A stretch of DNA of 64,000 nt, from contig CAZMZF010000015.1 in NCBI GenBank assembly GCA_964570765.1, forward strand, positions 1 through 64,000, written 5' to 3'. The notes below the pieces were generated by a model. It ran no database searches and was not told the DNA's origin. It saw only the letters and a program-made list of their open reading frames with translations. Positions 17,734-26,628 of the stretch are shown here, in pieces. Numbering within the stretch: the stretch's first letter is position 1; the number at the start of each line of letters is the position of its first letter. This DNA comes from CAZMZF01 sp964570765. Lineage in GTDB: Bacteria; Zixibacteria; MSB-5A5; RBG-16-43-9. The translations under genes and the position numbers were made by a program.

Positions 17734-18434
17734 AATGGTAATCCATATTTAAGTAACAGATAGAGATAATATTTCAACTCGACGAAGTAGTCTCTTAAAA
17801 ATATGACCCTCTCAGCCAGAAGGGCGACCCTACCCATAACGGTAAGGCCAAATCCTGCTCCAAAGGCTATCATCAATATCCAGATACCTAATTTAGCTGA
17901 GGCGCCAAATAGACCTTTGTGCTCCCGGGAAAAGAAGAAATAGACCAGGGTGGAAAACACAAAGACAATAACCAAAAGTTGCCAGATCCCGGAAAGGCTG
18001 GTGAAATTGACTGGCCGCATAGTCTCGGTTAGATGCTTTAAAACATAGTTTTGCATAGTTAGGGGAATAGCTGCTCCAGTCCCTATACCCATATAGAAGG
18101 CTATAGAGAAGCGGGAGATCCAGGAATATTTTTTGGAAAACCTGGTCCACATCATAACACCTAAAATTCCCGGAATTATATACCACCATTGGGAATGTTT
18201 AAATGCACTCCCTAAATGCCCCAAATTCTTCCAGTCAATTGGTTTAAATATGGTGTCGATCAGTTTGGGCTCAAAAGCATTATAATAAAGGATAACTGCA
18301 AAATACCCGGCTGAGACCCCCACTACCAGATGCTCTGCGAACTTATAAAAGGGATTATCCTTATATAAGAAGGAAAAGGTGAATAGAGTCAAAATAGCGG
18401 CTACACTTGTCCAGATGAATTCAACCAAGCTCAC
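17730..18434 (-). CDS. Module B, gene 4: polytopic membrane protein
   Basis: 234 residues, about six TM helices, paralogue of 14522-15199 and 21175-21831. Shows SFLYKDNPFYKFAEH (about 22-36), FFFSREHKG and ILMIAFGAGFGLTVMGR. Its C-terminus is longer and diverges from the GRI...WLGLIK end of the other two copies (KYYLYLLLKYGLPL). It overlaps the next DUF6754 gene by 4 bp. Confidence 0.8.
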   Translation of the reverse strand: MSLVEFIWTSVAAILTLFTFSFLYKDNPFYKFAEHLVVGVSAGYFAVILYYNAFEPKLIDTIFKPIDWKNLGHLGSAFKHSQWWYIIPGILGVMMWTRFSKKYSWISRFSIAFYMGIGTGAAIPLTMQNYVLKHLTETMRPVNFTSLSGIWQLLVIVFVFSTLVYFFFSREHKGLFGASAKLGIWILMIAFGAGFGLTVMGRVALLAERVIFLRDYFVELKYYLYLLLKYGLPL

Positions 18435-18444
18435 TTCATCTCCT

Positions 18445-19302
18445 TTATGATTTTTTCCTTTTAGACATAAAGAAACCGATATTCCCGATGATTATGAAAA
18501 GGATAATCACCACATGAGCAAAGGTCTGGATGGGCATACTCCGGGTGGCGATAAACTGCTCTTTTTTCATATATCCACCTTTCTCCATTAATCTCTCATA
18601 TTCAGCTGCACCCTTCATCCCACTTATAAGTCCAAATATCTGCCCTGAGTTTAAAAAAGGATAATAGTCAGCGGCCATAACTCCGGTCACACACAGGGCT
18701 AAAGGATAGTTATACCTTCCAGCTCCATAGTTTATCCAGTAGTCAACCACACTTCCGGCTGCAATATCGATCACCCCTTTGGTATCTTTGATATTCCTTA
18801 CTTTATTCATCAAAGGCAAGGAGTCAAGAGGAGTCCCATAATAATCTTTGGGGAAAAAGAGCTTAAAATTCTGCCCCATACCCATAATAACAATAGCGGG
18901 ATAAGGTTTATATCCCAAATAGACGTAATCTACCCCATTAACTTTATTATATTCCTTTGCGGCCTGGGAGATGAGCTGTTCTGCCATGCCTGGACCGTTT
19001 TGATGAAGAGCTGAGATGATCAACTTCACATCCTTTTTAAAACATTGTCTTAAGATAGCCCAGCCCATTGGGTGAAGTTCCGCCATAGCGGTCGGGTCAT
19101 AATCTATTGCCACGAAAAGGAGGTCTCCTTTTTCTAATTTCTCTACAAAGTCATAAACTTTTTTTACTTCTGGAGTAACATAGGGTGGAATGATTATAGG
19201 AATTCCAAATGCTTCCAAGAGTATAGGCAAGATAACTGAAATCCCTACAAATAGGTAAATCCAGTGGCGATCCAAGTTCATCAATCTATCATAAAAACCC
19301 AT
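18445..19302 (-). CDS. Module B, gene 3: two-TM protein with soluble domain
   Basis: 285 residues, same plan as 15206-16045: N-terminal TM (about 15-33), soluble domain with IDYDPTAMAE (about 60-72), MGQNFKLFFPKDYYG (about 150), LISGMKGAAEYERL, and a C-terminal TM. The basic KRKKS tail suggests that the C-terminus is cytoplasmic. It is the most diverged of the three copies. It ends 10 bp before gene 4. Confidence 0.8.
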   Translation of the reverse strand: MGFYDRLMNLDRHWIYLFVGISVILPILLEAFGIPIIIPPYVTPEVKKVYDFVEKLEKGDLLFVAIDYDPTAMAELHPMGWAILRQCFKKDVKLIISALHQNGPGMAEQLISQAAKEYNKVNGVDYVYLGYKPYPAIVIMGMGQNFKLFFPKDYYGTPLDSLPLMNKVRNIKDTKGVIDIAAGSVVDYWINYGAGRYNYPLALCVTGVMAADYYPFLNSGQIFGLISGMKGAAEYERLMEKGGYMKKEQFIATRSMPIQTFAHVVIILFIIIGNIGFFMSKRKKS

Positions 19303-19304
19303 AT

Positions 19305-19955
19305 CTAATCTCTTCCCATATAAGAACGTTCAATTCCCAAGACTATTTTCAGAGCCATAGCTACCATACCCAGGCCAACTCCCATCCAGATCGCCCTTTT
19401 GGCAGCCATATTCGGAACTACCAGAATCCAGTTAGCCAGCCATTGATTTAAACCGGATAAAAATCCTAACGGGACCAACCTCAACATAATCACAATAGAA
19501 GTAACCAGCAAGATGGTGGCTAAAATCGTCCTAGCCCTGAAAGCCCGATAAGCCGCTGAGGCAACATAGAAAGCCAAAAGAGAAAACATAACCGATTGGA
19601 TGGGGAGATAGATATACCAGAAGAAGTTCATAAACCAGGTTCCGCTGGCAATAGATTTTGTGCCGGGGAATAATCCCAATTTCGGATCCCAGAGCAACCC
19701 CATTATCAGCATAAAAGCCATTCCTAGAATAGTTACCAGACTATAACCCCAGCCTGGCGTTTTTCTCTGAACCTTAATCCAGCTTACCCTGGTCAAGCTC
19801 CACAATCCTAAAGCCATAGCAAAGATGCCGATGACTATTATCCAGTCCATAGCATATTCATATACAAACTCTGCTGGCTTACTGGGGACAAAATATTGCA
19901 CCGCCATAAAAAAACCAGCTACGAAAACTATGATTGTAGGTAATTGCCTTCTCAT
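19305..19955 (-). CDS. Module B, gene 2: polytopic membrane protein
   Basis: 216 residues, about six TM helices, paralogue of 16054-16668 and 22703-23356. MRRQLP start, QSVMFSLLAFYVASAAYRAF in the centre, LVPLGF in place of GRVPLG, and a GIERSYMGRD end. It sits 2 bp from gene 3 and 4 bp from gene 1 of its module, so the four genes are tightly packed. Confidence 0.8.
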   Translation of the reverse strand: MRRQLPTIIVFVAGFFMAVQYFVPSKPAEFVYEYAMDWIIVIGIFAMALGLWSLTRVSWIKVQRKTPGWGYSLVTILGMAFMLIMGLLWDPKLGLFPGTKSIASGTWFMNFFWYIYLPIQSVMFSLLAFYVASAAYRAFRARTILATILLVTSIVIMLRLVPLGFLSGLNQWLANWILVVPNMAAKRAIWMGVGLGMVAMALKIVLGIERSYMGRD

Positions 19956-19959
19956 CTAT

Positions 19960-21141
19960 CTACTCTAAATTGACTCTGAAAAGGTTGACAAAGAAACTTA
20001 GATGAAAACTGATAAGAATTGTTCCTATGGCCAAGCAGGCCAGGATTACCGCCTTAGCCCAATCCTGAGCTTTCAAAGCTCCCAAAAGCAAAGGCTCTCT
20101 GCCTAAATAAGCTGATGCGGCGTAAAGCTCTTCACCAATCAGGGTATAATCCGTGGCAGCCACAAAAAAAGGTAGCTGAGACATCTGGTCAGTTCCAGAG
20201 ATCTGAATTGAGCCGGCAATTGAGCCAGTCTCAGCTAAGATCAATGACTCCGCATAGAACATCCCCATATAAAAATTAGTCGCCGTTTTTTCCCTTAACA
20301 TAATTCCATTTACACCCGCCACATAAGCGAATTGCATAGAGGTAAGGTAAAATACGTTCTCCTCCTTATAGGCATCTGGTCTGCCCGCATCCAGATAAGC
20401 CGCCTTGACTGTTTCCTGAGCAACAGCCATAACAATAGGGTCGTTACAGGGAACTATGATCCTGGTCTTATACTCGGCGGTCTTCTTAGCCACCCGGCTC
20501 AAGATGGTAAAACCGGCAATAGTAGCGATATCAGCTGCCGTTCCTAAGCCCAGGATGAAAAGTATAGGCCTTCCCATCTCTGTTGCTCTGCCAATTGCCT
20601 CATCTACCGCCATAATTCCAGCCAGAGGCCGGACATAAAGCTCCTTCCCTTTCTTAGCTATGCTGATAAAAACAATGGTTAAGATGGTGAAGATTATAAC
20701 TGCTACCAGAACCGGTGTTTTACCGGTATGGTACCACTGTTGATAAGCATAAGCTGGCAAAGAAACCTTTGAGTCAGTATAAAAACTATCTATTCTTGCT
20801 CTTACTTTATAATAGAAATTTTTATGACTGGGGAAATAGTTAGGGCTTTCCTTTTCCTTATCGCCTTTATCCTTATACGTAATATCACTGGGAGTAGCCT
20901 TTCCTACAACCACGAACTCGCCTTCTGGAGAATCAGACCTTAAAATTTCGTAAGCTAAGATCCTGTTGCTATCCGGTGAATGCTTCCAGGTGATTATTAA
21001 TGCCGTGCCGTTATCGTTAGGAGCATCCTTAACCCTTACATCGGTTGGAGGAAGAGGAGGTAAAGCCTCTTGAGGGGAAGACAGGTCGTAGAAAAGAAGT
21101 ATCAGTAAAATTAAAAATGGAATATATTTTGTTATTTTCAT
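19960..21141 (-). CDS. Module B, gene 1: FnIII-DUF6754 membrane protein
   Basis: 393 residues. Signal peptide (about 1-23), one fibronectin type III domain (about 30-135; PPTDVRVKDAPND start, ITWKHSPDSNRI, YKVRARI end), a TM helix (about 143-161), then the DUF6754 domain with GRATEMGRPILF, TSMQFAYVAGVNGIMLREK, FYAESLILAETG, QLPFFVAATDYTLIGEEL and SAYLGREPLLLGAL, and a final TM. The FnIII domain is probably extracytoplasmic. Function unknown. Confidence 0.82.
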   Translation of the reverse strand: MKITKYIPFLILLILLFYDLSSPQEALPPLPPTDVRVKDAPNDNGTALIITWKHSPDSNRILAYEILRSDSPEGEFVVVGKATPSDITYKDKGDKEKESPNYFPSHKNFYYKVRARIDSFYTDSKVSLPAYAYQQWYHTGKTPVLVAVIIFTILTIVFISIAKKGKELYVRPLAGIMAVDEAIGRATEMGRPILFILGLGTAADIATIAGFTILSRVAKKTAEYKTRIIVPCNDPIVMAVAQETVKAAYLDAGRPDAYKEENVFYLTSMQFAYVAGVNGIMLREKTATNFYMGMFYAESLILAETGSIAGSIQISGTDQMSQLPFFVAATDYTLIGEELYAASAYLGREPLLLGALKAQDWAKAVILACLAIGTILISFHLSFFVNLFRVNLE

Positions 21142-21174
21142 CTGCTCCTAAAAGTTAAGTTAAAAATTTTGAGC

Positions 21175-21831
21175 TCATTTTATCAACCCTAACCAGGTTC
21201 CGAAGAGAAAGTCGATTCTGCCAATTAACAGGGACATTCGGGACATAACTGTGAACCCGAAGGAAGCGCCAAAGGTTATCATTAGAAACCAGATCCCCAC
21301 CTTGGCTGCTCCGCCAAAAACCCCTTTGTGTTCCCGAGAAAAGAAGAAGTAAACCAGGCCACAGAAAACCCCCACAAAAACTATTAGATTTGAGATGGAG
21401 ATTCCCAGGTTTCCAGACACATAAATCGGGATAATGGTACTACGAATCTGGTTTATTATATTGCTCTGCAGGTAAGTGATAAAATAAAGGCCTGCGGTTG
21501 AACCCACTATAAAGGAAAGGGGCCAGCGGGAAATCCAGCCGATTTTCGGGACAAGGCGCAAAAGCATCATCACTCCCAGGATCCCAGCCACCAGGTAAAG
21601 CCACCGATCATCAGAGATCCTTCCCTCATGTAAGAGGGTAGATACGGCACCCCGGATATTCAGGTAAAGCCGGGGGTACATACTCTGCCAGAAAAGGCTG
21701 ACAAACCAGTATCCGGCAGAGATTCCAATAAAGATAGATTCACAGAGCTTATATATAGGGTTATCCTTATATAGGAAAGACATTATTCCCAAGGTTAGAA
21801 GAGCAGCTATCCAAAGTCCAAAAGTTTCCAT
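21175..21831 (-). CDS. Module C, gene 4: polytopic membrane protein
   Basis: 218 residues, about six TM helices, paralogue of 14522-15199, which it resembles more than the module B copy (both end in GRI.FLFG or FIFGEWLGLIK-type sequence). Keeps FLYKDNPIYK, ISAGYW, FFFSREHKGVFGGAAKVG and WFLMITFGASFG. It is followed by a 33-bp gap before module B gene 1. Confidence 0.8.
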   Translation of the reverse strand: METFGLWIAALLTLGIMSFLYKDNPIYKLCESIFIGISAGYWFVSLFWQSMYPRLYLNIRGAVSTLLHEGRISDDRWLYLVAGILGVMMLLRLVPKIGWISRWPLSFIVGSTAGLYFITYLQSNIINQIRSTIIPIYVSGNLGISISNLIVFVGVFCGLVYFFFSREHKGVFGGAAKVGIWFLMITFGASFGFTVMSRMSLLIGRIDFLFGTWLGLIK

Positions 21832-21843
21832 ACTTTCCTCCGA

Positions 21844-22713
21844 CTATTTTTTCTTTACACCGCGAGAAATAAAATAGGCCAGGTTCCCAATGATGATAAA
21901 AATTATGATAATCGAATGAGCAAAGGACTGAGAGAGCATAAATTTAGTTCCTTTGCCTTCAAAGTCAGTTAACTTCTCAAACTCGGATGCTCCCTTCATC
22001 CCACCCAGAAGACCAACTAACTGGCCTGCCCGCAAATAAGGATACATCTGCGCGGCTTGTACCGCGGTATTCCCCGCCCCCAATTTAGCATGGAACCTGT
22101 CTGCAGCAAACTGCACCCACTCCACTGTTCCGGGGTAACCGGCTGAAAGATTGAAAATGAAATCAACATTTGAGAAGTTTTTAATCCCCTGCATTAGAGG
22201 AAGGTCTTCTACTGGATTTCCTTGATAATCTCGAGGGAAGGTAACCGGTATATCTGTTCCCATTCTTTGAATTACCAGCTCATTCCCTGACATGTATCCT
22301 AAATTAACCCAGTCTTTCCCATATTGAGGTTTTTTTTCTTTAACCATGGTATCTTCCATGGCGCTTTCGATAGCCATATTGGCCTGGATAGAGCCCTGGG
22401 GCCAAAGTCCCAGGATTATCACCTTAAGCTCTTTGGCAAAGCAATATTTCATAGCAGCCACAGCCATAGGCTGAAGCTCCGGGGCTGAAGCTGGATCATA
22501 GTCATAAGAGATCATAATTTTGGAGCCGGGGGGCAGACTTTCAAAAGCATCATACAGACCTTGCACCTCCGGGGAGATTAAAATTTTCTGGTGAATAGAT
22601 AAGAAGAAGGGTAAAATCACAGCAGCCGCGACGAAGAGGAAGATTATCCTCCGGTCTATCTTCATCAATTTATCAAAAAAATTCATCCTCTTACTCCTCT
22701 TTCTAATCCCCAC
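21844..22713 (-). CDS. Module C, gene 3: two-TM protein with soluble domain
   Basis: 289 residues, paralogue of 15206-16045 and 18445-19302. TM near 20-38, then LPPGSKIMISYDYDPASAPE, a MGTDIPVTFPRDYQG segment, AGQLVGLLGGMKGASEFE, and a C-terminal TM followed by RGVKKK. It overlaps the end of gene 2 by 11 bp. An internal ATG (MNFFDKLMK) is nearer the module A start and may be the real one. Confidence 0.8.
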   Translation of the reverse strand: MGIRKRSKRMNFFDKLMKIDRRIIFLFVAAAVILPFFLSIHQKILISPEVQGLYDAFESLPPGSKIMISYDYDPASAPELQPMAVAAMKYCFAKELKVIILGLWPQGSIQANMAIESAMEDTMVKEKKPQYGKDWVNLGYMSGNELVIQRMGTDIPVTFPRDYQGNPVEDLPLMQGIKNFSNVDFIFNLSAGYPGTVEWVQFAADRFHAKLGAGNTAVQAAQMYPYLRAGQLVGLLGGMKGASEFEKLTDFEGKGTKFMLSQSFAHSIIIIFIIIGNLAYFISRGVKKK

Positions 22714-23356
22714 CTAAATAAGTTCTCTCAATCCCCAGGATTAAACGTAAAGCCGTGGAGATAATACCTAAACCAATTCCTATCATAATAGCTCTCTGTC
22801 CAGCAGACTGAGGTATGTTCATAATGAAAGTAGCAACCGCGGAGAGCCGAATATTTTCCGGTAGAAACCCGGAGATCATATCTCCAATCGGTACTCTCCC
22901 TAACATCACAAAAAATGCAGCGAGCAAAAGCAGGGTTGCCTCCCAGCTTCTGGCTCTAAATGCCCGGTAAGAAGCTGAGGCGACAAAAAATGCCAGGATG
23001 GCAAACATAGTGGCCGAAAGGGGGTTATATACGTTTCTATAAAGATAGTCGAATGAGGTTCCGACATCTTGAAAATGAGAGCCGCGGGAGAAGAAAAACC
23101 CAATTATGGCAATCAAAAAAAAGCTTAAAATGGTGACCAGAGCATAAAACCAGTCTCTCTTTTTTTTATAAATTTTATCTGCCGATACTCTCAGGAGATT
23201 TAATGCTCCTAACCAGATGGCAAATGCGGCTATGATTAAAATCCAGTCGGAGAAAAGTGTTTCCACCGAGCCAAATGGTCTATGGGGTATGAAAAATGAG
23301 ATTATATAAACTATTCCCACGGTTGCAGTCAAAATCAGGGGTATTTCTCTTCGCAT
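22703..23356 (-). CDS. Module C, gene 2: polytopic membrane protein
   Basis: 217 residues, about six TM helices, paralogue of 16054-16668 and 19305-19955. MRREIPLIL start, SATMFAILAFFVASASYRAFRARSWEATLL in the centre, GRVPIGD, AIMIGIGLGIISTALRL and a GIERTYLGGD end. It lies 8 bp downstream of module C gene 1. Confidence 0.8.
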   Translation of the reverse strand: MRREIPLILTATVGIVYIISFFIPHRPFGSVETLFSDWILIIAAFAIWLGALNLLRVSADKIYKKKRDWFYALVTILSFFLIAIIGFFFSRGSHFQDVGTSFDYLYRNVYNPLSATMFAILAFFVASASYRAFRARSWEATLLLLAAFFVMLGRVPIGDMISGFLPENIRLSAVATFIMNIPQSAGQRAIMIGIGLGIISTALRLILGIERTYLGGD

Positions 23357-23364
23357 CTTTTCTC

Positions 23365-24570
23365 CTATTGAACTATAAACAAACTATCAAACCCTCTCCA
23401 CAATCCAGTGGTTATGAAAAGAATCCCTGCAGTCAGGATTAGCAAAATAATGGCCTTGCCAATATCCTGCCCTTTTAGGCTACCCAGAAGTTTTGGCTCT
23501 TTGGAAAGATAAGCTGAGGCCGCGAAAAGCTCTTCACCGATTAAAGTGTAGTCACAGGAGGCAAAAAAGAAGGGGATTTGAGCTGGCATAGCGGTCCCGG
23601 CTATTTGGATTGCTCCAATGGAGTTTCCGGTTTCAGCCATAATTAAAGATTCTGCATAAAAAGCACCTTGATAAAAGATGGTAGCTGGTTTCTCTCTCAA
23701 GATCAGGCCATCGACTCCAGCCGCATAACCGAATTGATCATCGGTCAGGTAATGGACCATGTTTTCTTTAAAGGCATCCGGACGGCCTGCAGAAGCATAT
23801 GCTTCTTTGACCACTTCCCGACAGGTGATCATTACCAAGGAACGGGAAACCGGCACCTCCAGTGGTGTTTCATATTCTGCAGTTATTTTGGCAACCCGGC
23901 TTAGTATAGTAACTCCTGCGATGGTCTGGACATTATCCATATCCTGGGTACCGGGAATATACAGGATCTTCTTACCCATCTCCGTGGCTCGACCAACCGC
24001 ATCGTCCACCGCGTCCAAGCCGGCAATTTTTCTAATGAACAGCTCTTTTCCTGCTCTGGCCTGACTTATAAAGTAGAGGATTAACCCTCCCAGGATCAGT
24101 GCAGCAATCAAAGTATTTTTTCTCCTTGAAGAAAACCATTGAGCTTTGGATGTAGCAGGAGGGCTGGGTTCAGAAAAAGAAAAAAGGCCAGATTTATTTA
24201 CAGCCTTTATCTTGTAATAATAGTTAATTTTATCTTTAGTGTTGCCGTCAGTGAACTCTTTGCTTCCTTTGGCGACCTGTCCAATCTCTTTATATTCTCC
24301 CTCCTGCTCTTCAGAACGATAAATCAAATATCCGGTAACGTTATTTTTTCCAGCACCATCATCCGCAGATTTCTTCCAGGTTATGGTAATACTCCCTCCC
24401 GCATCATTCGGAGTATCCTTAGCCATAACATCTGTGGGCGGAGAGGGAGGAAGGGTATCTTCTTGGGCAAAAGCAGGACTTAAAATAAATAGGCTAAAAA
24501 TAAAAAGGAGTAAAACTAAATTCCAGTTTATCCTCTTATTTCTCTTACTCATTGCTCTTACTATTCTCAC
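23365..24570 (-). CDS. Module C, gene 1: FnIII-DUF6754 membrane protein, first gene of operon
   Basis: 401 residues. Signal peptide (about 15-36), FnIII domain (about 42-140; PPTDVMAKDTPND, ITWKKSADDGAGK, YKIKAVNKSG), TM (about 153-170), DUF6754 domain (GRATEMGKKILYIPGTQDM, TDDQFGYAAGVDGLILREKP, FYAESLIMAETG, FASCDYTLIGEEL, SAYLSKEPKLLGSL) and a last TM. The GTG at 24570 has an AGGA site 6 bp upstream; the ATG at 24552 is an alternative. It heads the whole 12-gene unit and lies just after a leader terminator. Confidence 0.82.
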   Translation of the reverse strand: MRIVRAMSKRNKRINWNLVLLLFIFSLFILSPAFAQEDTLPPSPPTDVMAKDTPNDAGGSITITWKKSADDGAGKNNVTGYLIYRSEEQEGEYKEIGQVAKGSKEFTDGNTKDKINYYYKIKAVNKSGLFSFSEPSPPATSKAQWFSSRRKNTLIAALILGGLILYFISQARAGKELFIRKIAGLDAVDDAVGRATEMGKKILYIPGTQDMDNVQTIAGVTILSRVAKITAEYETPLEVPVSRSLVMITCREVVKEAYASAGRPDAFKENMVHYLTDDQFGYAAGVDGLILREKPATIFYQGAFYAESLIMAETGNSIGAIQIAGTAMPAQIPFFFASCDYTLIGEELFAASAYLSKEPKLLGSLKGQDIGKAIILLILTAGILFITTGLWRGFDSLFIVQ

Positions 24571-24590
24571 CGATTATCCTGAAGATATTA

Positions 24591-24628
24591 AAAACAAAAA
24601 CCACTAATCTTCTAAAACGGATTAGTGG
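24591..24628 (-). terminator. Leader terminator / attenuator before the membrane operon
   Basis: On the minus strand CCACTAATC, a 10-nt loop, GATTAGTGG, then TTTTTGTTTTT. It ends only about 20 nt before the first start codon. It either ends transcription from the 24904 gene or acts as an attenuator within the operon's own leader. Confidence 0.65.
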
Positions 24629-24903
24629 CTAAAATTAAATATCAATTGCCCAAATCTTCAAAGAGCATCTTCTATTTTGAGCAATCCTTTTTGTCAGAAA
24701 GAACCTCCAGACTATTAAGGGTTCTCCATCTTGACTTCTAATTTATCGGGTAAATTTTTTAAGTCAAGCTTTTTTTACTTTTCAAATCAATTATCCCGAC
24801 CGTAGGGTGGGATAGGTATACCCACGTTGCCCTCAACGTGGGTTCGCAGTTTGATAAAGCTAAAGTCTCAAGACTTTGACGGCTTTATAATCAAGAAATC
24901 CAG
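24629..24903 (-). promoter_or_regulatory. Operon leader with candidate promoter (24740-24767)
   Basis: No gene here. On the minus strand TTGACT (24767-24762), 16 nt, TAAATT (24745-24740) is a fair promoter. It would give a leader of about 160 nt with a hairpin AGAACC/GGTTCT (24698-24723) before the terminator. The 24780-24880 part holds dispersed short palindromes (CCCACGTTG/CAACGTGGG). Confidence 0.45.
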
Positions 24904-26031
24904 TTAGTCCTCTATCATCTCCACATTGGCCCTGGGGATTATGGCTCTGGTTTTATCCTCGAATTCTACCTCTAAGACCCGGGCAGATGATTCGGACTCA
25001 AGTTTCTGCAAAGGTGAAGGGAGATTGACTACTTTACCCAGTCTGCCAAAATGGGGCTGGCGAATTACCCGGATGGGGCTTCCGATATCCAGGCCGATAT
25101 TTTCATAGGCTTCAGTTTCAATCTTTCTATAAATATCATCAGTATAAGGTATCACCACCTCAGGTCTGATTACTCCAGCCCTTATCTGGGTGGCTCCATT
25201 TATACAAGCCATTTTCCCCTGCTTGGATTTAAGCAGATCAAAAGTTCTCTCGGCCATGTTTATCTGCCCAAAACCTTCGGTTACTACCAGGGTTATGCCC
25301 AACTCCTCTGAGCCGGTTATGGCAACTCCTAAATCATAACCTAAGAATTCTCTTAAATCTTTGTCATCAAACCCACCTACTACGATTCCCTTTGCTCCAA
25401 CTGAAACTGCTTTCTTTATAGCCGGGCTGGTAACCAGACTTCCTCCCACAATCACCTTTCCAGCACATTCTTTATCTATAAGTGAGTCAGTTAAGACTTC
25501 GGTATTATCCTTGGTTACGATTTTTATCTCTCCGTGAGTCTCGCCACCAATGCCGAAGATACCCTGGATAAAAGAACCCCAGGTACTAACCGAGACCCCC
25601 TCTTTCGGGAAAACTTCGACTACCTCACCCACCAAATAGGCTTTTATCTCCACTGGAATTGGGTTTCCACGAATCAAAACCTGTCCAGTAATGGAGGAAA
25701 CACTTTCAACTGTGCCCTCAGCTTTGGACCGGCACTCTGAGGAGAAAAGCCCGAAGAAAGATTTACTTTTGGCAATCACCTCATTCTCCTTAACCCTTTC
25801 CCCCTCTTTTCTTAACATATGTTCAGGCACATCCTCTGGAGGAAGCCCTAAAATATTAGCTATATTTATCGGCTCCACATTTCCAGGGAGATTGGTTCTG
25901 GCAACTACCGTATCAGGGGTTACCTTGTCTCCAACTTTTACCACGACCTCGCCCTTCAAAGGTAGAATCCTTTTTTTGGTTACTAAAATTTTCTCAGTTA
26001 CTTTTAAACCCGGGGTATATGCATGTCCCAT
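24904..26031 (-). CDS. Barrel-sandwich (RnfC/lipoyl-like) protein of the GlmL neighbourhood
   Basis: 375 residues, no signal peptide or TM. The first 130 residues look like two barrel-sandwich segments (VVVKVGDKVTPDTVVART; AEGTVESVSSITGQVLIRG), as in RnfC/biotinyl-like proteins but with no biotinylated Lys motif. The rest holds Gly-rich alpha/beta stretches (AGKVIVGGSLVTS, AKGIVVGGFDD, LGITLVVTEGFG). I do not know its role. Proteins of this look tend to lie beside GlmL/MutL-like ATPases, here 2 kb upstream at 27994-29862. Confidence 0.7.
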   Translation of the reverse strand: MGHAYTPGLKVTEKILVTKKRILPLKGEVVVKVGDKVTPDTVVARTNLPGNVEPINIANILGLPPEDVPEHMLRKEGERVKENEVIAKSKSFFGLFSSECRSKAEGTVESVSSITGQVLIRGNPIPVEIKAYLVGEVVEVFPKEGVSVSTWGSFIQGIFGIGGETHGEIKIVTKDNTEVLTDSLIDKECAGKVIVGGSLVTSPAIKKAVSVGAKGIVVGGFDDKDLREFLGYDLGVAITGSEELGITLVVTEGFGQINMAERTFDLLKSKQGKMACINGATQIRAGVIRPEVVIPYTDDIYRKIETEAYENIGLDIGSPIRVIRQPHFGRLGKVVNLPSPLQKLESESSARVLEVEFEDKTRAIIPRANVEMIED

Positions 26032-26055
26032 AGAAACTCCTTTAGACTGATTAAA

Positions 26056-26613
26056 TCAATTCTTAAGTATATCGATTTGAACTAAATGCTCATATTCTTT
26101 TTCAATCTGCGGATTCAAAAACTTTGGCTTAAGATTTTGGACCTTTTCAATTACTACCTTTTCTAATTCGACACCTTTATAATGTTGATTATTATTCTTA
26201 AAAACGAAGTGGATTGTAGCTGCTAATTCTAAATCTTTGGGTTCATAATTGCCAAAATGTTTTAGAACGGATTCAACTTTACCTTTATTTTCTTCTATAA
26301 ATTCCTTAGCAGATTCAATATAATTTTCCGCATCTTTTTTTACTTCTATATCATAACCCATACCTTTTGGATCTATACCAATATCTATTAAGCCATAATT
26401 CTTCATTATCCGGAGGTGAGTGTCTAATGAGTCGTCATATGGGCCAAAATGGTAGAAATAGAAGTTATATGGCAGGTTAACATTGTGAGCTTCCTGTAAA
26501 AAATAGACAATTTTTTGAACCACTATATATCCATAATAAGATTTTATATTTTCAAGTTGCTTTAAAATATATGCAATAAACCCAAATAAAACCCTTTCGT
26601 CGGGTTGATTCAT
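26056..26613 (-). CDS. YwgA/Panacea-like protein paired with HD hydrolase
   Basis: 185 residues. The layout (VQKIVYFLQE near 28-37, YNFYFYHFGPYDDSLD near 49-64, DLELAATIHFV near 146) matches YwgA and the related Panacea/SocA-like antitoxin family. As I recall, in Bacillus ywgA lies beside ywfO, an HD-domain phosphohydrolase gene; the same pairing is seen here. A toxin-antitoxin or regulatory pair is an inference. It sits 15 bp downstream of the HD gene's C-terminal part. Confidence 0.65.
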   Translation of the reverse strand: MNQPDERVLFGFIAYILKQLENIKSYYGYIVVQKIVYFLQEAHNVNLPYNFYFYHFGPYDDSLDTHLRIMKNYGLIDIGIDPKGMGYDIEVKKDAENYIESAKEFIEENKGKVESVLKHFGNYEPKDLELAATIHFVFKNNNQHYKGVELEKVVIEKVQNLKPKFLNPQIEKEYEHLVQIDILKN

Positions 26614-26628
26614 AACTCCTCCTATAGA

